Assembly (NCBI GenBank): GCA_963556495.2
Contig: OY747705.1
Location: forward strand, 37,181,798 to 37,245,797
Source of the DNA: Valencia hispanica
Lineage: Eukaryota; Chordata; Actinopteri; Cyprinodontiformes; Valenciidae
Direction of reading: 5' to 3'
DNA: 64,000 nt
This document shows positions 45,527 through 55,518 of the stretch, piece after piece. A model generated the notes under the pieces. It had not been told where the DNA came from and made no database searches. It saw nothing but the letters and a program-made list of their open reading frames with translations. Positions within the stretch are counted from its first letter, which is position 1. Each line of letters opens with the position of its first letter. The translations under genes and the position numbers were made by a program.

Positions 45527-45989
45527 CATCCATCTATCCATCCATCCATTTTCTTCCGCTTATCCAGGGTCGGGTCGCGGAGGCAGCAGCTCAAGCAAGG
45601 ACACCCAGACTTCCCTCTCCCCAGCCACTTGTTCCAGCTCCTCGGGAGAAATCCCAAGGTGCTCCCAGGCCAGCCGAGAAACATAGTCCCTCCAGCATGT
45701 CCTGGGCCTTCCCCTGGGCCTCCTCCCGTTGGGACGTGCCCGAAACACCTCACCAGGGAGGCGTCCAGGAGGCATCCTGACCAGATGCCTGAGCCACCTC
45801 AACTGACTCCTCTCGATGTGGAGGAGCAGCGGCTCTACTCTGAGCCCCCTCCGGATGACTGAGCTTCTCACCCTATCTCTAAGGGAGAGCCCAGACACTC
45901 TACGGAGGAAACTAATTTCAGCCGCTTGTATCCGTGATCTCGTTCTTTCACCACCCAGAGTTCATGACCATAGATGAGGGTAGGGTAGG
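45527..45989 (-). pseudogene. Rex3/RTE-like LINE 3' fragment inserted in the L2
   Basis: The minus ORF 45560-45898 (112 codons) reads MSGLSLRDRVRSSVIRRGLR, then LLLHIERSQLRWLRHLVRMP and RRPRGRPRTCWRDYVSRLAW, the C-terminus common in fish RTE-like LINEs. It ends in a (GGAT)n tail, seen on + as ATCC units at 45522-45550. AAAGTACCATC is repeated at 45516-45526 and 45990-46000 as the target duplication. It is 5'-truncated, lacking RT motifs. The plus-strand ORFs across it are shadows. Confidence 0.87.
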
Positions 45990-46202
45990 AAAGTACCATC
46001 TCTGCTAAAATATCTAGCCACAGTGAGATAACTATAAAAAAAGAGTTTTCTCTGGGACAATTCTGTTGAGACCTATAAAAGTATTTACCATTCTACCACA
46101 TCCCCCATATCTCCCAACTCCAGCTCAGTAAACAAGCTGGTAGAGAATTTCTTCGTAAAAATTTCAGACATAATTGATTCCATTGCTCCGACTAAAATGA
46201 AA

Positions 46203-48574
46203 TGAAATAACTAGCGACAAGTGCTCTCCCCCTACGAGGGCATTTGGATGGGGGGGCGAACTCAACCTGGGTGTCTAGTGTCTTTTGTGTTCTGATAGTA
46301 GAGCGAATTTCAGGGTTGGTATAGCTCTCCTTCTAGGATGGGGCTGGAGGGACTGCCTTGGGGTCCGTGGGGCTTGGTGGTGCTGTGGCCGTGGGCCCCG
46401 GGTTGAACGTGCCATGGCCTCCCTCCCCTGGTGGATCCCGGTGAACAGCGATGCCTATTGGGGTCAGTGGGGGAGCTGGCTCCCTGGGAAGACATTTTGT
46501 CTCCCAATCCTTGCCTCCCCATCCCCGAACACCTCTGTCCACCCGCTCCATCACTTTACCACTCATATAGGGTCTTGGGGCATGGGCACATCACTGGGGT
46601 GCAGGAAGGGGTTTCTCTCCTCACTATCCCGTGGCGTCCTGGGTCCCAATATTAATATACAACTTAGACAATCCCACTTATAACATTTTCATGCGACACA
46701 CATGTAGGGACTTTGGGGTGGGCACACTTTTCGGCATCCAGAGGGGGAGCGGTTCAATCAGCTTCACCTCTGGTGCTGGTGCCCACTGTTAAACCACATA
46801 TAGACACTGAGGGCTCGAGGTAGAGGTTGGGGGATGTGTGGCTGCCTTCCCCACATTCCACCCCTCTGTTTTAAATTATTTACATTATAACAACACGCAT
46901 CAACACCATACTCGAGCGGGAGGACAGAGGCTAGGGGTCTTCTCACACCCTGTTCGCTACGGGCCAGAGGAGGAACAGGTGGTCTGGTCGGGGTCCTGGG
47001 CTGTCGGGCTGCTTCGCCACTGTGGGGCCCTTGGCGGTCTGCTTGTCTCGGTCCTAGAAGGTAGGGGGTCCATCTCCCGGGTTCAGGGGCTGGTGGCTCT
47101 ACTGGGGCATTGGTACCTGGACCTGGGAGCATGAAGTGTGTATGGGGTGTGTGAGTGAGGGTACAGCGTAATTTATTTGGTGTCTTGGTGAGTTAGTGAG
47201 AATGTATGCGTTTAAGAGGGAGGGAACGTATGACTGTGTCTGCATGTCTTTGTTTGCCTGTCAGGTTGGGTCTTGGGCTGCCCTCTCGCCTGGCGCACCT
47301 CAGGCCTTACATTTAATGGGGGGCCTATTTCCCCTCCGTCACTCCCCGCCAGTGACGGAGGGGAGTGACCCTGCCTACTGGTGCGTCGGTGGTCAACCCG
47401 GTTCGGACCTGGTGCGTGCCTGGCCGGGCCTGGGGGGGCCTGTGAGTCGGTCGGCCGATATCTTCCTTTGGTTGGTTGGGGCACCTCTTTTAGGGGTGCC
47501 AGGTTTGGAATTGTTGGGTGGTGCCTGCTCGGTGGCTCGGCGGGATACGGATCCAGAGTCTCTGCTCGTTCAATCACCTGTTCTGTGCGCACCGTGCGTG
47601 GTCGGTTCATTGGCGGGTTGGACTGGCCCTGGCCTTTGTTGGATGCCTGGTCTCGGCGCTCTGTGTTGCGTGGGATCAGGACTCGGGAGCTGGTACAACT
47701 TGGTGTCCAAGTGCTGGCTGAGCTCGGCCTGGGAATGCCATCCGTCCGCTGCGCCCTGGCGCAGCTGGTTGCTGGCGGGGCCCGTGAGCTCGTCACTGCT
47801 GCCCCCCGGGCCCCTGCATAGTGGCCGCTGGACATTCCCCTGGGGTTCTCCTTTGCTCCTCTCTTGGGGGATGCGGTCGGCCCCGCCCGGGTCCGCCTGG
47901 GGCTCTGGGGGTCCTTTGGACGTCTTGGCTCCGATCTCCTTCATGTCTGCATCAATTCCTGGGAGACGGGTTGATGCCTGCTCACACCAGCTATCGAACA
48001 TTCTTATGGAGAAACCTTATCTGCACCAGCATGCTCTCTGGTGTTTACAGATATATTCTTGGGCTGAGGTTATCATTACTAGAGCTTGATTAATCGGTAC
48101 CATGAGTTTTTCTGTGACATTGTTGTTGTATTTTTATATCCATTTTTGTGTGATGTGGTTGTTTAGTTCTTGTTTGGTTTGTTTTGTCGATGTTCCTTTT
48201 TCCTTTTTTGTTTTGTTTTGTTTTTTTCCCTCTCTCTGCTGTCCTTTGGGTATGGAGGCAGACTTCAATGTTTTCCTGTGTTTTCTTTGTTTCCATTCTT
48301 CTCTTGTATTTTCAACTCACCCTCTTTCATGACTTTTTGTTTCCTACCTCTCTTCTTCATCTTCTTTCTTTCTTCCCCTTAATTTTCCATCTCCGGGTCC
48401 ATAACATCAGGAAATAAACCCCCCAGCAATTCATAATAAAGATTTTTCACACATATATCAAGTGGAGTACTATAGCAAAAGCTGCACTGCTCCGCTTGTG
48501 AAAGTAAATCTGTTGGACTTCTACTTGGTACTCAGATACAAATTCTGAGCTCCACACTGCCAAACAGGACAAAA

Positions 48575-48618
<44 letters not shown>
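46203..48618 (+). mobile_element. Unclassified 2.4-kb GC-rich insertion with (AAAT)n tail
   Basis: This insertion interrupts the L2 LINE between codons that are contiguous in the related copy at 14070-14090. TAAAATGAAA is found at 46193-46202 and 48619-48628 and brackets it, though the A-rich tail makes the exact edge ambiguous. It has three parts: a strongly GC-rich 46203-48090, a pyrimidine-rich 48090-48390, and a 3' module (48420-48573) ending in (AAAT)n. ORFs of 297 (+) and 207 (-) codons overlap in the GC-rich part but show no known domain. The tail and duplication suggest retroposition. It may be a non-autonomous composite element or a LINE untranslated region whose ORFs were lost. Confidence 0.7.
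48420..48573 (+). repeat. 3' module of the GC-rich insertion
   Basis: It contains CAAGTGGAGTACTATAGCAA, GCACTGCTCCGCTTGTGAAA and ends CCACACTGCCAAACAGGACA before the (AAAT)n tail. The terminal part recurs inverted at 4155-4200 in the ERV-A env. Confidence 0.75.
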
Positions 48619-48621
<3 letters not shown>

Positions 48622-48623
48622 AA
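48574..48623 (+). repeat. (AAAT)n tail
   Basis: About 12 AAAT units form the 3' tail of the GC-rich insertion and merge with the target duplication. Confidence 0.95.
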
Positions 48624-48628
48624 TGAAA

Positions 48629-50680
48629 GTGGTCTCAGGTAGAAAGAAGTCTTCATGGACGAATGATCCACTGGTACATAGCGAAAAAAAGGGAGTGTCG
48701 ACGAGCCGAGAGAAAATGGGGGAAAACTCGACTACAGGTTCACTATGAGATCTACAAAGAGAGACTCAATAGATATCAGTTAACTTTGAAAGAAGCTAGG
48801 GAATCTTTCTTTTCTGAAATCATTAGCAGAAACATTAATAATGCAAGGACTCTGTTGAAAGACTCAGTGGAAAGACTAACTAATCCTCCAGTGATAGTAG
48901 CCCCTGAACTAAGTTCTACCAGGGCCTGTAATGAATTTGCCATCTTTTTCACTGTAAATATATTAGCAATTAGACAGTCGGTCTGTACCGCAGCACAAAA
49001 ACAACCACAAATGATATACCCAGCTAACAAAAGTGTAGAAAAACTGTCAGAATGCCATGAATTAAACCAAAAAAACCTAGAAGAAATTATCAATTAATTT
49101 AGCTCCTCCACTTGCTGTCTTGATATCCTACCCACAGCTTTCCTTTGGAAAGTTTTTCCTGTTATTGGGACTGATCTGACTAAAATAGTTAACTCATCCC
49201 TTCTGTCAGGTATCTTCCCCCAGGCTTTAAAAACAGCAGTTATTAAACCACTGCTAAAAAAGAAAAATCTGGACAACACATTAATGCAGAACTACTGTCC
49301 AATCTCTAATCTTCTATTCATCAGTAAAATTATTGAAAAAGCAGTCTCAGCAATTAAAAAGCTTCCTAACAATGACCAACCGCTTTGATGTTTTTCAGTC
49401 TGGCTTCCGTGCTCACCACAGCACAGAGACTGCCCTCGTCAAAGTTTTCAATGACATCCGCATAAATACAGACTGTGGTAGAACCACAGTGCTGGTTCTG
49501 TTGGACCTCAGTGCAGCAATTGTACACTGTTGATCATCATATACTATTAGAACGACTGGAGAGCTGGGTCGGACTCTCCGGTACAGTACTTGGCTGGTTT
49601 GAGTCTTACCTAAAAAACAGGGACTTCTTTGTTTCAATAGGAAACTTTTCATCAGAACGAACAAAAATCACATGTGGGGTGCTCCAGGGCTCCATCTTAG
49701 GGCCCCTCCTATTTAATATCTACATGCTCCCACTAGCCCAGATTATAACAACCAACACGATTAGCTACCATAACTGTGCAGATGATACTAAGCTTTACAT
49801 TATGATGTTGCCAGGTGACTTTGAACCAATTCAAACTCTAAGTAAATGCATCTAGCAAATCAATGAATGGATGTGCCATAACTTTCTCCAGCTGAATAGA
49901 AACAAAACAGAAGTAATTACTTTTGGTCCTAAAGAGGAACGATCAAGATTCAGCACACGGCTTGAGTTAATACAGCTAGAAACCACTGATCAGGCACGGA
50001 ATATAGGTGTAGTAATGGACTCAGACCTGAACCTCCAGGGTCACATAAAGGCATTAACATGATCAGCCTTCTATCACCTGAAGAACATTTCTAGGATTAA
50101 AGGACCGATGTTGCAACAGGACCTGGAAAAAATAATCCATGCGTTTATCTTTAGTCGAATTGATTACTGCAACAGCGTCTTCGCAGGTCTGCCTAAAAAG
50201 TAAATCCAGACAGCTGCAGCTGATCCAGAATGGTGCTGCTCGTGTCCTCACTAGAACCAGGAAAGTAGAGCACATCACCCCAGTTCTAAAGTCATTACAC
50301 TGGCTCCCTGTAGCTCAGAGAACAGACTTCCAAATACTTTTACTAGTTTATAAATCATTAAATGGCTTAGCACCAAAGTATATTAAAGATCTGCTGTTAC
50401 TATACCAACCCACCAGACCACTCAGGTCCTCTAACTCCAGTCTACTCAACATCCCTAGAATTAGAACAAAACACGGAGAAGCAGCTTTCAGTTTCTATGC
50501 TCCTCTAATCTGGAACAAACTTTCAGAAAACTGCAAAGCTGCTGAAACACTGAGTTCTTTTAAATCAGAACAAAAAACGTATCTGTTTAGAGCTGCATTT
50601 GAGTACTGTTTTCATATATCTTGTTTTGTTTATGCTTCTTGCTGTTTCTACATTATATACTTTGTAATGCCTTGAAGTAT
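48629..50680 (+). pseudogene. L2 LINE reverse transcriptase and C-terminus (frameshifted)
   Basis: The frame 48663-49097 holds the region before RT (ECRRAERKWGKTRLQVHYEI). RT continues after a stop with PQALKTAVIKPLLKKKNLDN and FQSGFRAHHSTETALVKVFN. A one-base shift near 49520 breaks the LLDLSAA...VDHHILL block. The frame 49475-49855 has [20 protein letters not shown] and the intact catalytic CADD box. After stops at about 49853 and 50060 the C-terminal frame (50139-50675) has THITPVL-like and WLPVAQRTDFQILLLVYKSL, then FSFYAPLIWNKLSENCKAAE. Catalytic residues survive but at least four frame breaks rule out activity. Confidence 0.92.
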
Positions 50681-50841
50681 CTATGTGTCCTTTTTTTATT
50701 GCTGTTTTTACTTTGTATGCATTGTCTGTGTTTTAATGCTGTTATTTTACCTCTAATCATGTAAAGCACCTTGAATCACCTTGTTGTTGAAAGTGTGCTA
50801 TACAAATAAAATTGCCTTGCCTTGCCTTGTCTTGCCTTGCC

Positions 50842-51180
50842 AGCAATCGCACTTTAGACATTTGATTATGCACAAGCGGGTGAGCAGTTCAGGTCAAAGC
50901 CAAGCAGGAGGAAGTTGTCAGACTATGCTTTCAGGCCACAGCAGGTGGACTGTTCATGTATGATACATGTATTAATCTGCTTAATGTGTGATGGCACAAT
51001 GTGGATTCTCTGTTTAGCTTGTTCTGATTAAATATTAATTAAAATGAATGAAAATTGAATACTACTGAACATGTCATTATCATGATTTTAAAAATTGATG
51101 GGTAAAAATAGATTATAACCAATTTTCTTTTAGTTAAAAATAATGGACAATGGAAAGGACTAGGGCAACCTCTGTACCCA
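50842..51180 (+). pseudogene. hAT remnant, right part
   Basis: CAGCAATCGCACTTTAGACA and TTTGATTATGCACAAGCG parallel 36932-36965 of the other hAT copy. The following 3' region (CTCTGTTTAGCTTGTTCTGA, then AAAAATAGATTATAACCAAT) parallels 37050-37150. It ends near GGGCAACCTCTGTACCC. No terminal repeat was identified. Confidence 0.65.
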
Positions 51181-52277
51181 AGTGTTATTTATGTACTTGA
51201 AACAGCATGTCCTCCCATGTCATCGAAGCGGAAAGCATGCAAGTATTGTTAATGTTTCCCATTTCTGCAGATATATCATCCAGTCGCAGAAAACAGTGGT
51301 GTAGTTCACTTGAGATTGGCCCATTTCGAAGTTGAAAATGTAATTTATTCTTCTAAAGGATCTGCTGCTAAACAAATTGTTTTTCAAGTATCATCTGTTG
51401 CTCAGTAGTAACAGCGAGAACAGACGCCTGCATATTAAGTTGTCTTGCTGCTCCTTGATTCTTTTTGCGATGTAGTTTTGTGCAACATTGTTTCGAAATT
51501 GTCAATATCAAGATTTTGAACATTAGTGTTGTAAATTAATAATTTGCCTGTCTTCCTTGGCATTATAGTAGATAAGCTGTTTTAATTAGGATGAAATTCC
51601 TCCATCTCCACTCAGCATGCAGTACAATCTTATAAAAAAGCAACTTCACCAAAAATCGTGAAAACTAAAAATGTATCTTAACTCTTTCTATTGGTTGAAT
51701 CATTTCCCCTCACTTAAGGAAAATTTTACACAGTCAAAAGGAATCTTTACAATTCCATCATTTCATCTACACTTTTACCCAGCAAGCAATGTTCTCTTTT
51801 TGAAAAACATATGTGCTTGGACAAAAACTGATTTGATACAGTTGTGCGCTCCTCAAATTATTCTCAAACCCCTTTGCCATACAATCACCCTCTCTTCATA
51901 CCAGTATTGAGTTCAAATGATTGACATCATAATAGGCTCAGCTAAATTATGATAGAGGTCAAATTAGAATTTAATCATCTCTCTTTTACCCTTTTTCCCT
52001 TGAGGGCAACATGAATAAACATGATTTTGGATGAGACTGATGGACTGGTTATGCAAAAATTGTGATAATTCTCTAATTTTTCTCTTTTGTTGCAGCTTCA
52101 AAGAGTGAATAAAAATGAAAGGAAGGTTGTAAGTAATAAAAAAGTCAGAGAGACGAAGATGAAGGGAGAATGAGCAAGTTTCTGCAGTAACCCTAAAGTG
52201 TTGTTCTATAACATTAACAGCAATGTTTTGTCAGTTTTATTTCAAGTATTATAATTCTGTCACACTAACATTTGGTG
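51181..52277. other. Unassigned interval
   Basis: No families recognised; a 79-codon ORF at 51671-51910 has no motif. Confidence 0.3.
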
Positions 52278-53245
52278 TATTCAATTCAACTCAATTGAAT
52301 GATACTTTATTGATCCCAAAGGGAAATTAAGTGTTTGGTATAGCTCATACAATTAATTCTTTAAGATGTTGTTGTAAATCGTGATGGCTGTGGGCAGGAA
52401 AGATTTCCTGTAACGGTCTCTGTTGGAGCGAAACTGAAGAAGCCTCCGACTGAAGACACTGCTGTCCTAAGCTTCCTCAAGAAGTTGAGTCTGTTCTGTC
52501 CCTTCTTGTAGACGGCTTCATTATTGCGCCTCCAGTCCAGTCTGTTGTCCAGGTGAACTCCGAGGTAATTATACTCCTCAACCACCTCCACTTCTTCACC
52601 CATGATGGAAACAGTATTTGACTTATCCCTGTTTCTTCTGAAATCTACAATCATCTCCTTTGTTTTGTTCACATTCAAGGTGAGACGATTGTTTCCACAC
52701 CATGTCCCAAAGCGGTCCACCAGCTCTCTGTATTCAGCTTCTTGTCCATCTCTGATACACCCGACAATTGCAGAGTTATCTGAGTATTTCTGCAGATGAC
52801 AGGTCTCTGATTTGTACTGGAAGTCTGACGTTTACAGACTGAAAAAGAATGGTGAGAGTACGGTCCCTTGTGGTGCTCCTGTGCTGCTGACCACCTGGTT
52901 TGACACAAAATCCTTCAGTCTCACAAACTGTGATCTGTTTGTCAAGTAGTTGTTGATCCAGGCAATTGTTAAGGGCTCCACCTGTGTCTCCAGGAGTTTC
53001 TGACAAAGCAAATCAGCCTGAATTGTGTTAAATCTGCTTGAGAAATCAAACATGTTCCTCACAGTGCGACCTGTTTTGTCAAGATGACAGTGGGTTGATT
53101 GAAGCAGGTGGATGATGGCATCTTCAACTCCACGGCAATAAGCAGACTGCAGCTGGTCCTGATATGTTCTTGTTTGCTTATTCAGGTGGGCCAACGGGAA
53201 TCTCTCCAGGACCTTGATTATGTGGGATGTCAGGGAAACAGGTCT
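52278..53245 (-). pseudogene. Rex1 LINE, 5'-truncated
   Basis: On minus: RT begins at YRPVSLTSHIIKVLERF, then FDFSSRFNTIQADLLCQKLL (the FSSAFNT block used to define Rex1) and VVSSTGAPQGTVLSPFFFSL. A frame change leads to the catalytic box, which reads YSDN (GTTATC on + at 52775-52780), so the second Asp is Asn. The next frame (52361-52720) has LTLNVNKTKEMIVDFRRNRD and YNYLGVHLDNRLDWRRNNEA. The 3' end TTCCCTTTGGGATCAATAAA is at about 52300-52330. The 5' edge abuts a (CA)n tract. Confidence 0.88.
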
Positions 53246-53250
53246 ATAGT

Positions 53251-53251
<1 letters not shown>

Positions 53252-53344
<93 letters not shown>

Positions 53345-53380
53345 CACCTACACCTACACACACACACACACACACACACA
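53252..53380. repeat. (TA)n/(CA)n microsatellite
   Basis: Nearly 120 bases of CA units, preceded by a short TA run and interrupted by three CCTACA units at 53341-53358. It gives rise to spurious HTHT and VCVC ORFs. Confidence 0.97.
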
Positions 53381-53393
53381 TTCTCACCTCTGT

Positions 53394-53416
53394 AAAAAAA
53401 AAAAAAAAAAAAAAAA
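53394..53416 (+). repeat. Poly-A tract
   Basis: Twenty-three consecutive A residues just right of the (CA)n tract. Confidence 0.95.
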
Positions 53417-53639
53417 CTCCTTCCACACCTAACCATATAAGTACATTCTTAAGCACATTCTTAAACATGCCAAACCTGTAGGGGGCAGTAGTTTATCCAA
53501 ATCCTACCCACCCTGTAACTTTCTACTTTTTAACTTCTACATAGCAGTAATTGAGATTGTAAAAAAACAAACAAGCAAAAAGCACTGGGGGAAAAATAAT
53601 GCAGACACAGCTTTGTGGGTATTAATGCTTTGTCTGAGT

Positions 53640-53900
53640 GTAAACACAGGTCGCACAAGTGATTTTAGAGGATTTTTGTTGAGGAAAGTGATGTTGCGAA
53701 GCCTAAAACTCCAGCTATTTCTGTCCACATACAAATGCTTAAAACAGAGAAAACGCAAATCTTCGCTTTGGTCGAAGTTTTTAGAAAGAATCATTTTTGG
53801 TGCCGTAAATCTGCGTTTTCGTGTGGATGACGGGCCAAAAAGTAAGAAAATATCTTCATTTTGTGAGATACCCAGCTACGTGTGGACAAGGCATGAGAAA
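53640..53900. repeat. MITE-like DNA element
   Basis: The order of blocks TTTCTGTCCACATACAAATG, AGAGAAAACGCAAATCTTCG, GCGTTTTCGTGTGGATGACG and TACGTGTGGAC resembles a non-autonomous DNA repeat common in fish. Ends are not defined. Confidence 0.4.
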
Positions 53901-54644
53901 TGTTTTGCAGGAAAGCTAATTGCTAAACAAGGAGCAGGTGGTTGATTTAGAAATTGGGTGCAGCTATTAGGGAGGGCAAGCAACTGAAGTTGAACTGAGT
54001 AAATGGGAGAAACGGCTGATTAAATACACAGGGAACTTGGAAAACAATGAAACTGGAATAAACTAGATGCACATCCCAACAGGACAAATAATCAAGAATT
54101 AAATCAAATGGTTTGAAGAGAACACAGAAGCAACAAGGAATCAAGTAAATAGAAAAAACAAGTTGTAAAAATAAAGATTTGCAGAGAATCAGACTGCCAC
54201 TGAGAGCTAAGTAAAAGTTTCAAATACTAGAGCACCACAAGGAATAAACAGATTATGAAAAGCAAAGACAGACAAATCCTAAAATAAAGCCAAACAAAGG
54301 TCCCAAAGTTAATGACAAGTTCAGGTTTATGATAATCGAAAAGACTCCTGGTATTTTCTTTTGCACTATATTTATCTAAAGAGGGAGACATTTCAGATTT
54401 ACACATTCTATTTTTAGTTTTACATACAGTGGTTAAGTATAGTATTGATATCTCTTTAACTTTTTCATATTTTTTGCACGCACTTGTGAGAAAATGTAGA
54501 AAAGTTCAATTAAAGACTTCTGCCAAGGCAGTGTATACAAATCGATAATTTCATTGTCACTCAAGTGTGAAGGAAGCATGGTTTACAATATTTAGAATGT
54601 CATAGCTAATGTATTGTGGCTTTTATCAAAATATATTTGTCATT
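53901..54644. other. Unassigned interval
   Basis: No features recognised. Confidence 0.3.
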
Positions 54645-55455
54645 ATATACATCCATGCACCTTACATCCTTCCATGCCATCTGTTGTCTGTCTGGCTCAT
54701 CCTTGCAGGGTTACGGTGCCAATCTCCAGTGGCCATCATGCGAGAAATGGTGCATGCCCTTTCGCCAGTCCATCGCAGGGTGACAGAGACACCATGCATG
54801 CACACACTCACACCTAAGAACAATTTAGACAAACCAATTTACCTAACAGTCATATTTTTGGACTGTGGGAGGAAGCCAGAGTACCTGGAGGGAACCCACC
54901 TATGTACAGGTGGATCATCATTTTATTTATAAAACACTTTAAACAGCCAAAGCTGGAACAAACTGCTGGACATCAAAACAATCTAAAAGTCCACAGTATG
55001 ACACTACTAAAAGCAATCCTTACAATAGAAGTAAAATAGTTAAGCATGGAGACAACATGAAAACAAAATCTAGTCTAAATATGGGTTGAAAGTCAAAGAG
55101 CAGAGATGAGTTTTTAAACGGGGTTTAAAAATGAATAATGAAACGGCCTGTCGGATTCACAAAGGTTAAGCATTCCATAATTTATTGGCAACACCAAAGA
55201 AAGCCCTGTTCCCGCCGAGTTTGTTTAGAATTAGGTGTGATCAGGAGCAACTGGTCAGCTGACCCAAGTCCTCGAGCAGGTGCATAACATTGAAGTATCT
55301 CAATTAAGTACCAGGGGGCAAAAATCCTTTCACATCTTCAAAAAAACAAAACATGCAAACTCCATGCAAAGAGATCCCAGGCTGGGAATCAAAGAGAAGA
55401 CCTTCTTGCTGCAAGGCAAGAGTGCTAGCAACAGCGCCACTGCAGCCCTCACTTT
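54645..55455 (-). repeat. Mermaid/HE1-type SINE-like repeat, split by a LINE end
   Basis: This is the reverse complement of the family at 21203-21535. The 3' body is at 54700-54900 (TTCGCCAGTCCATCGCAGGG, then GGACTGTGGGAGGAAGCCAG). The head is at 55355-55455 (CATGCAAACTCCATGCAAAG, then ACCTTCTTGCTGCAAGGCAA). The middle is interrupted by 54903-55330. Confidence 0.7.
54903..55330 (-). repeat. LINE (L2-clade) 3' end nested in the SINE-like repeat
   Basis: On minus it ends GTTTAAAGTGTTTTATAAAT plus AAA, an L2-type terminus. Upstream lies a diverged C-terminal coding part (codons resembling LWN and the RPF/KTHLF-like end at 55100-55200). Confidence 0.55.
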
Positions 55456-55518
55456 GTATCCTCTTTAAAAATGCAACAAAATACCTAAGTATAAAATAGG
55501 AATGCTAAAAAAATATTA

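Larger units (their letters stand above)
45218..50841 (+). mobile_element. L2/Maui-like LINE split by two later insertions
   Basis: This is the longest LINE copy here; without insertions it is about 2.7 kb. The endonuclease end (45240-45515) is followed by a Rex3/RTE-like insert (45527-45989), the inter-domain part (46001-46202), a GC-rich insert (46203-48618), then RT and C-terminus (48629-50680) and the 3'UTR with (CCTTG)n tail to 50841. It landed in a hAT transposase gene, whose pieces lie at both sides. About 65 bases of the hAT are missing at the junction compared with the other copy. Confidence 0.88.

Noticed and set aside
45473..45862. 129-codon plus ORF rich in Pro
   Set aside because: It is the antisense shadow of the Rex3/RTE-like LINE C-terminus plus the ATCC tail.
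47196..48089. 297-codon plus ORF and overlapping 207- and 143-codon minus ORFs
   Set aside because: High GC removes stop codons on all frames; residues are Gly/Pro/Trp/Arg-rich with no domain. Not called as a gene, but the insertion that contains them is reported.
53099..53481. ORFs of HTHT or VCVC repeats on both strands
   Set aside because: They are translations of the (CA)n microsatellite and flanking poly-A.
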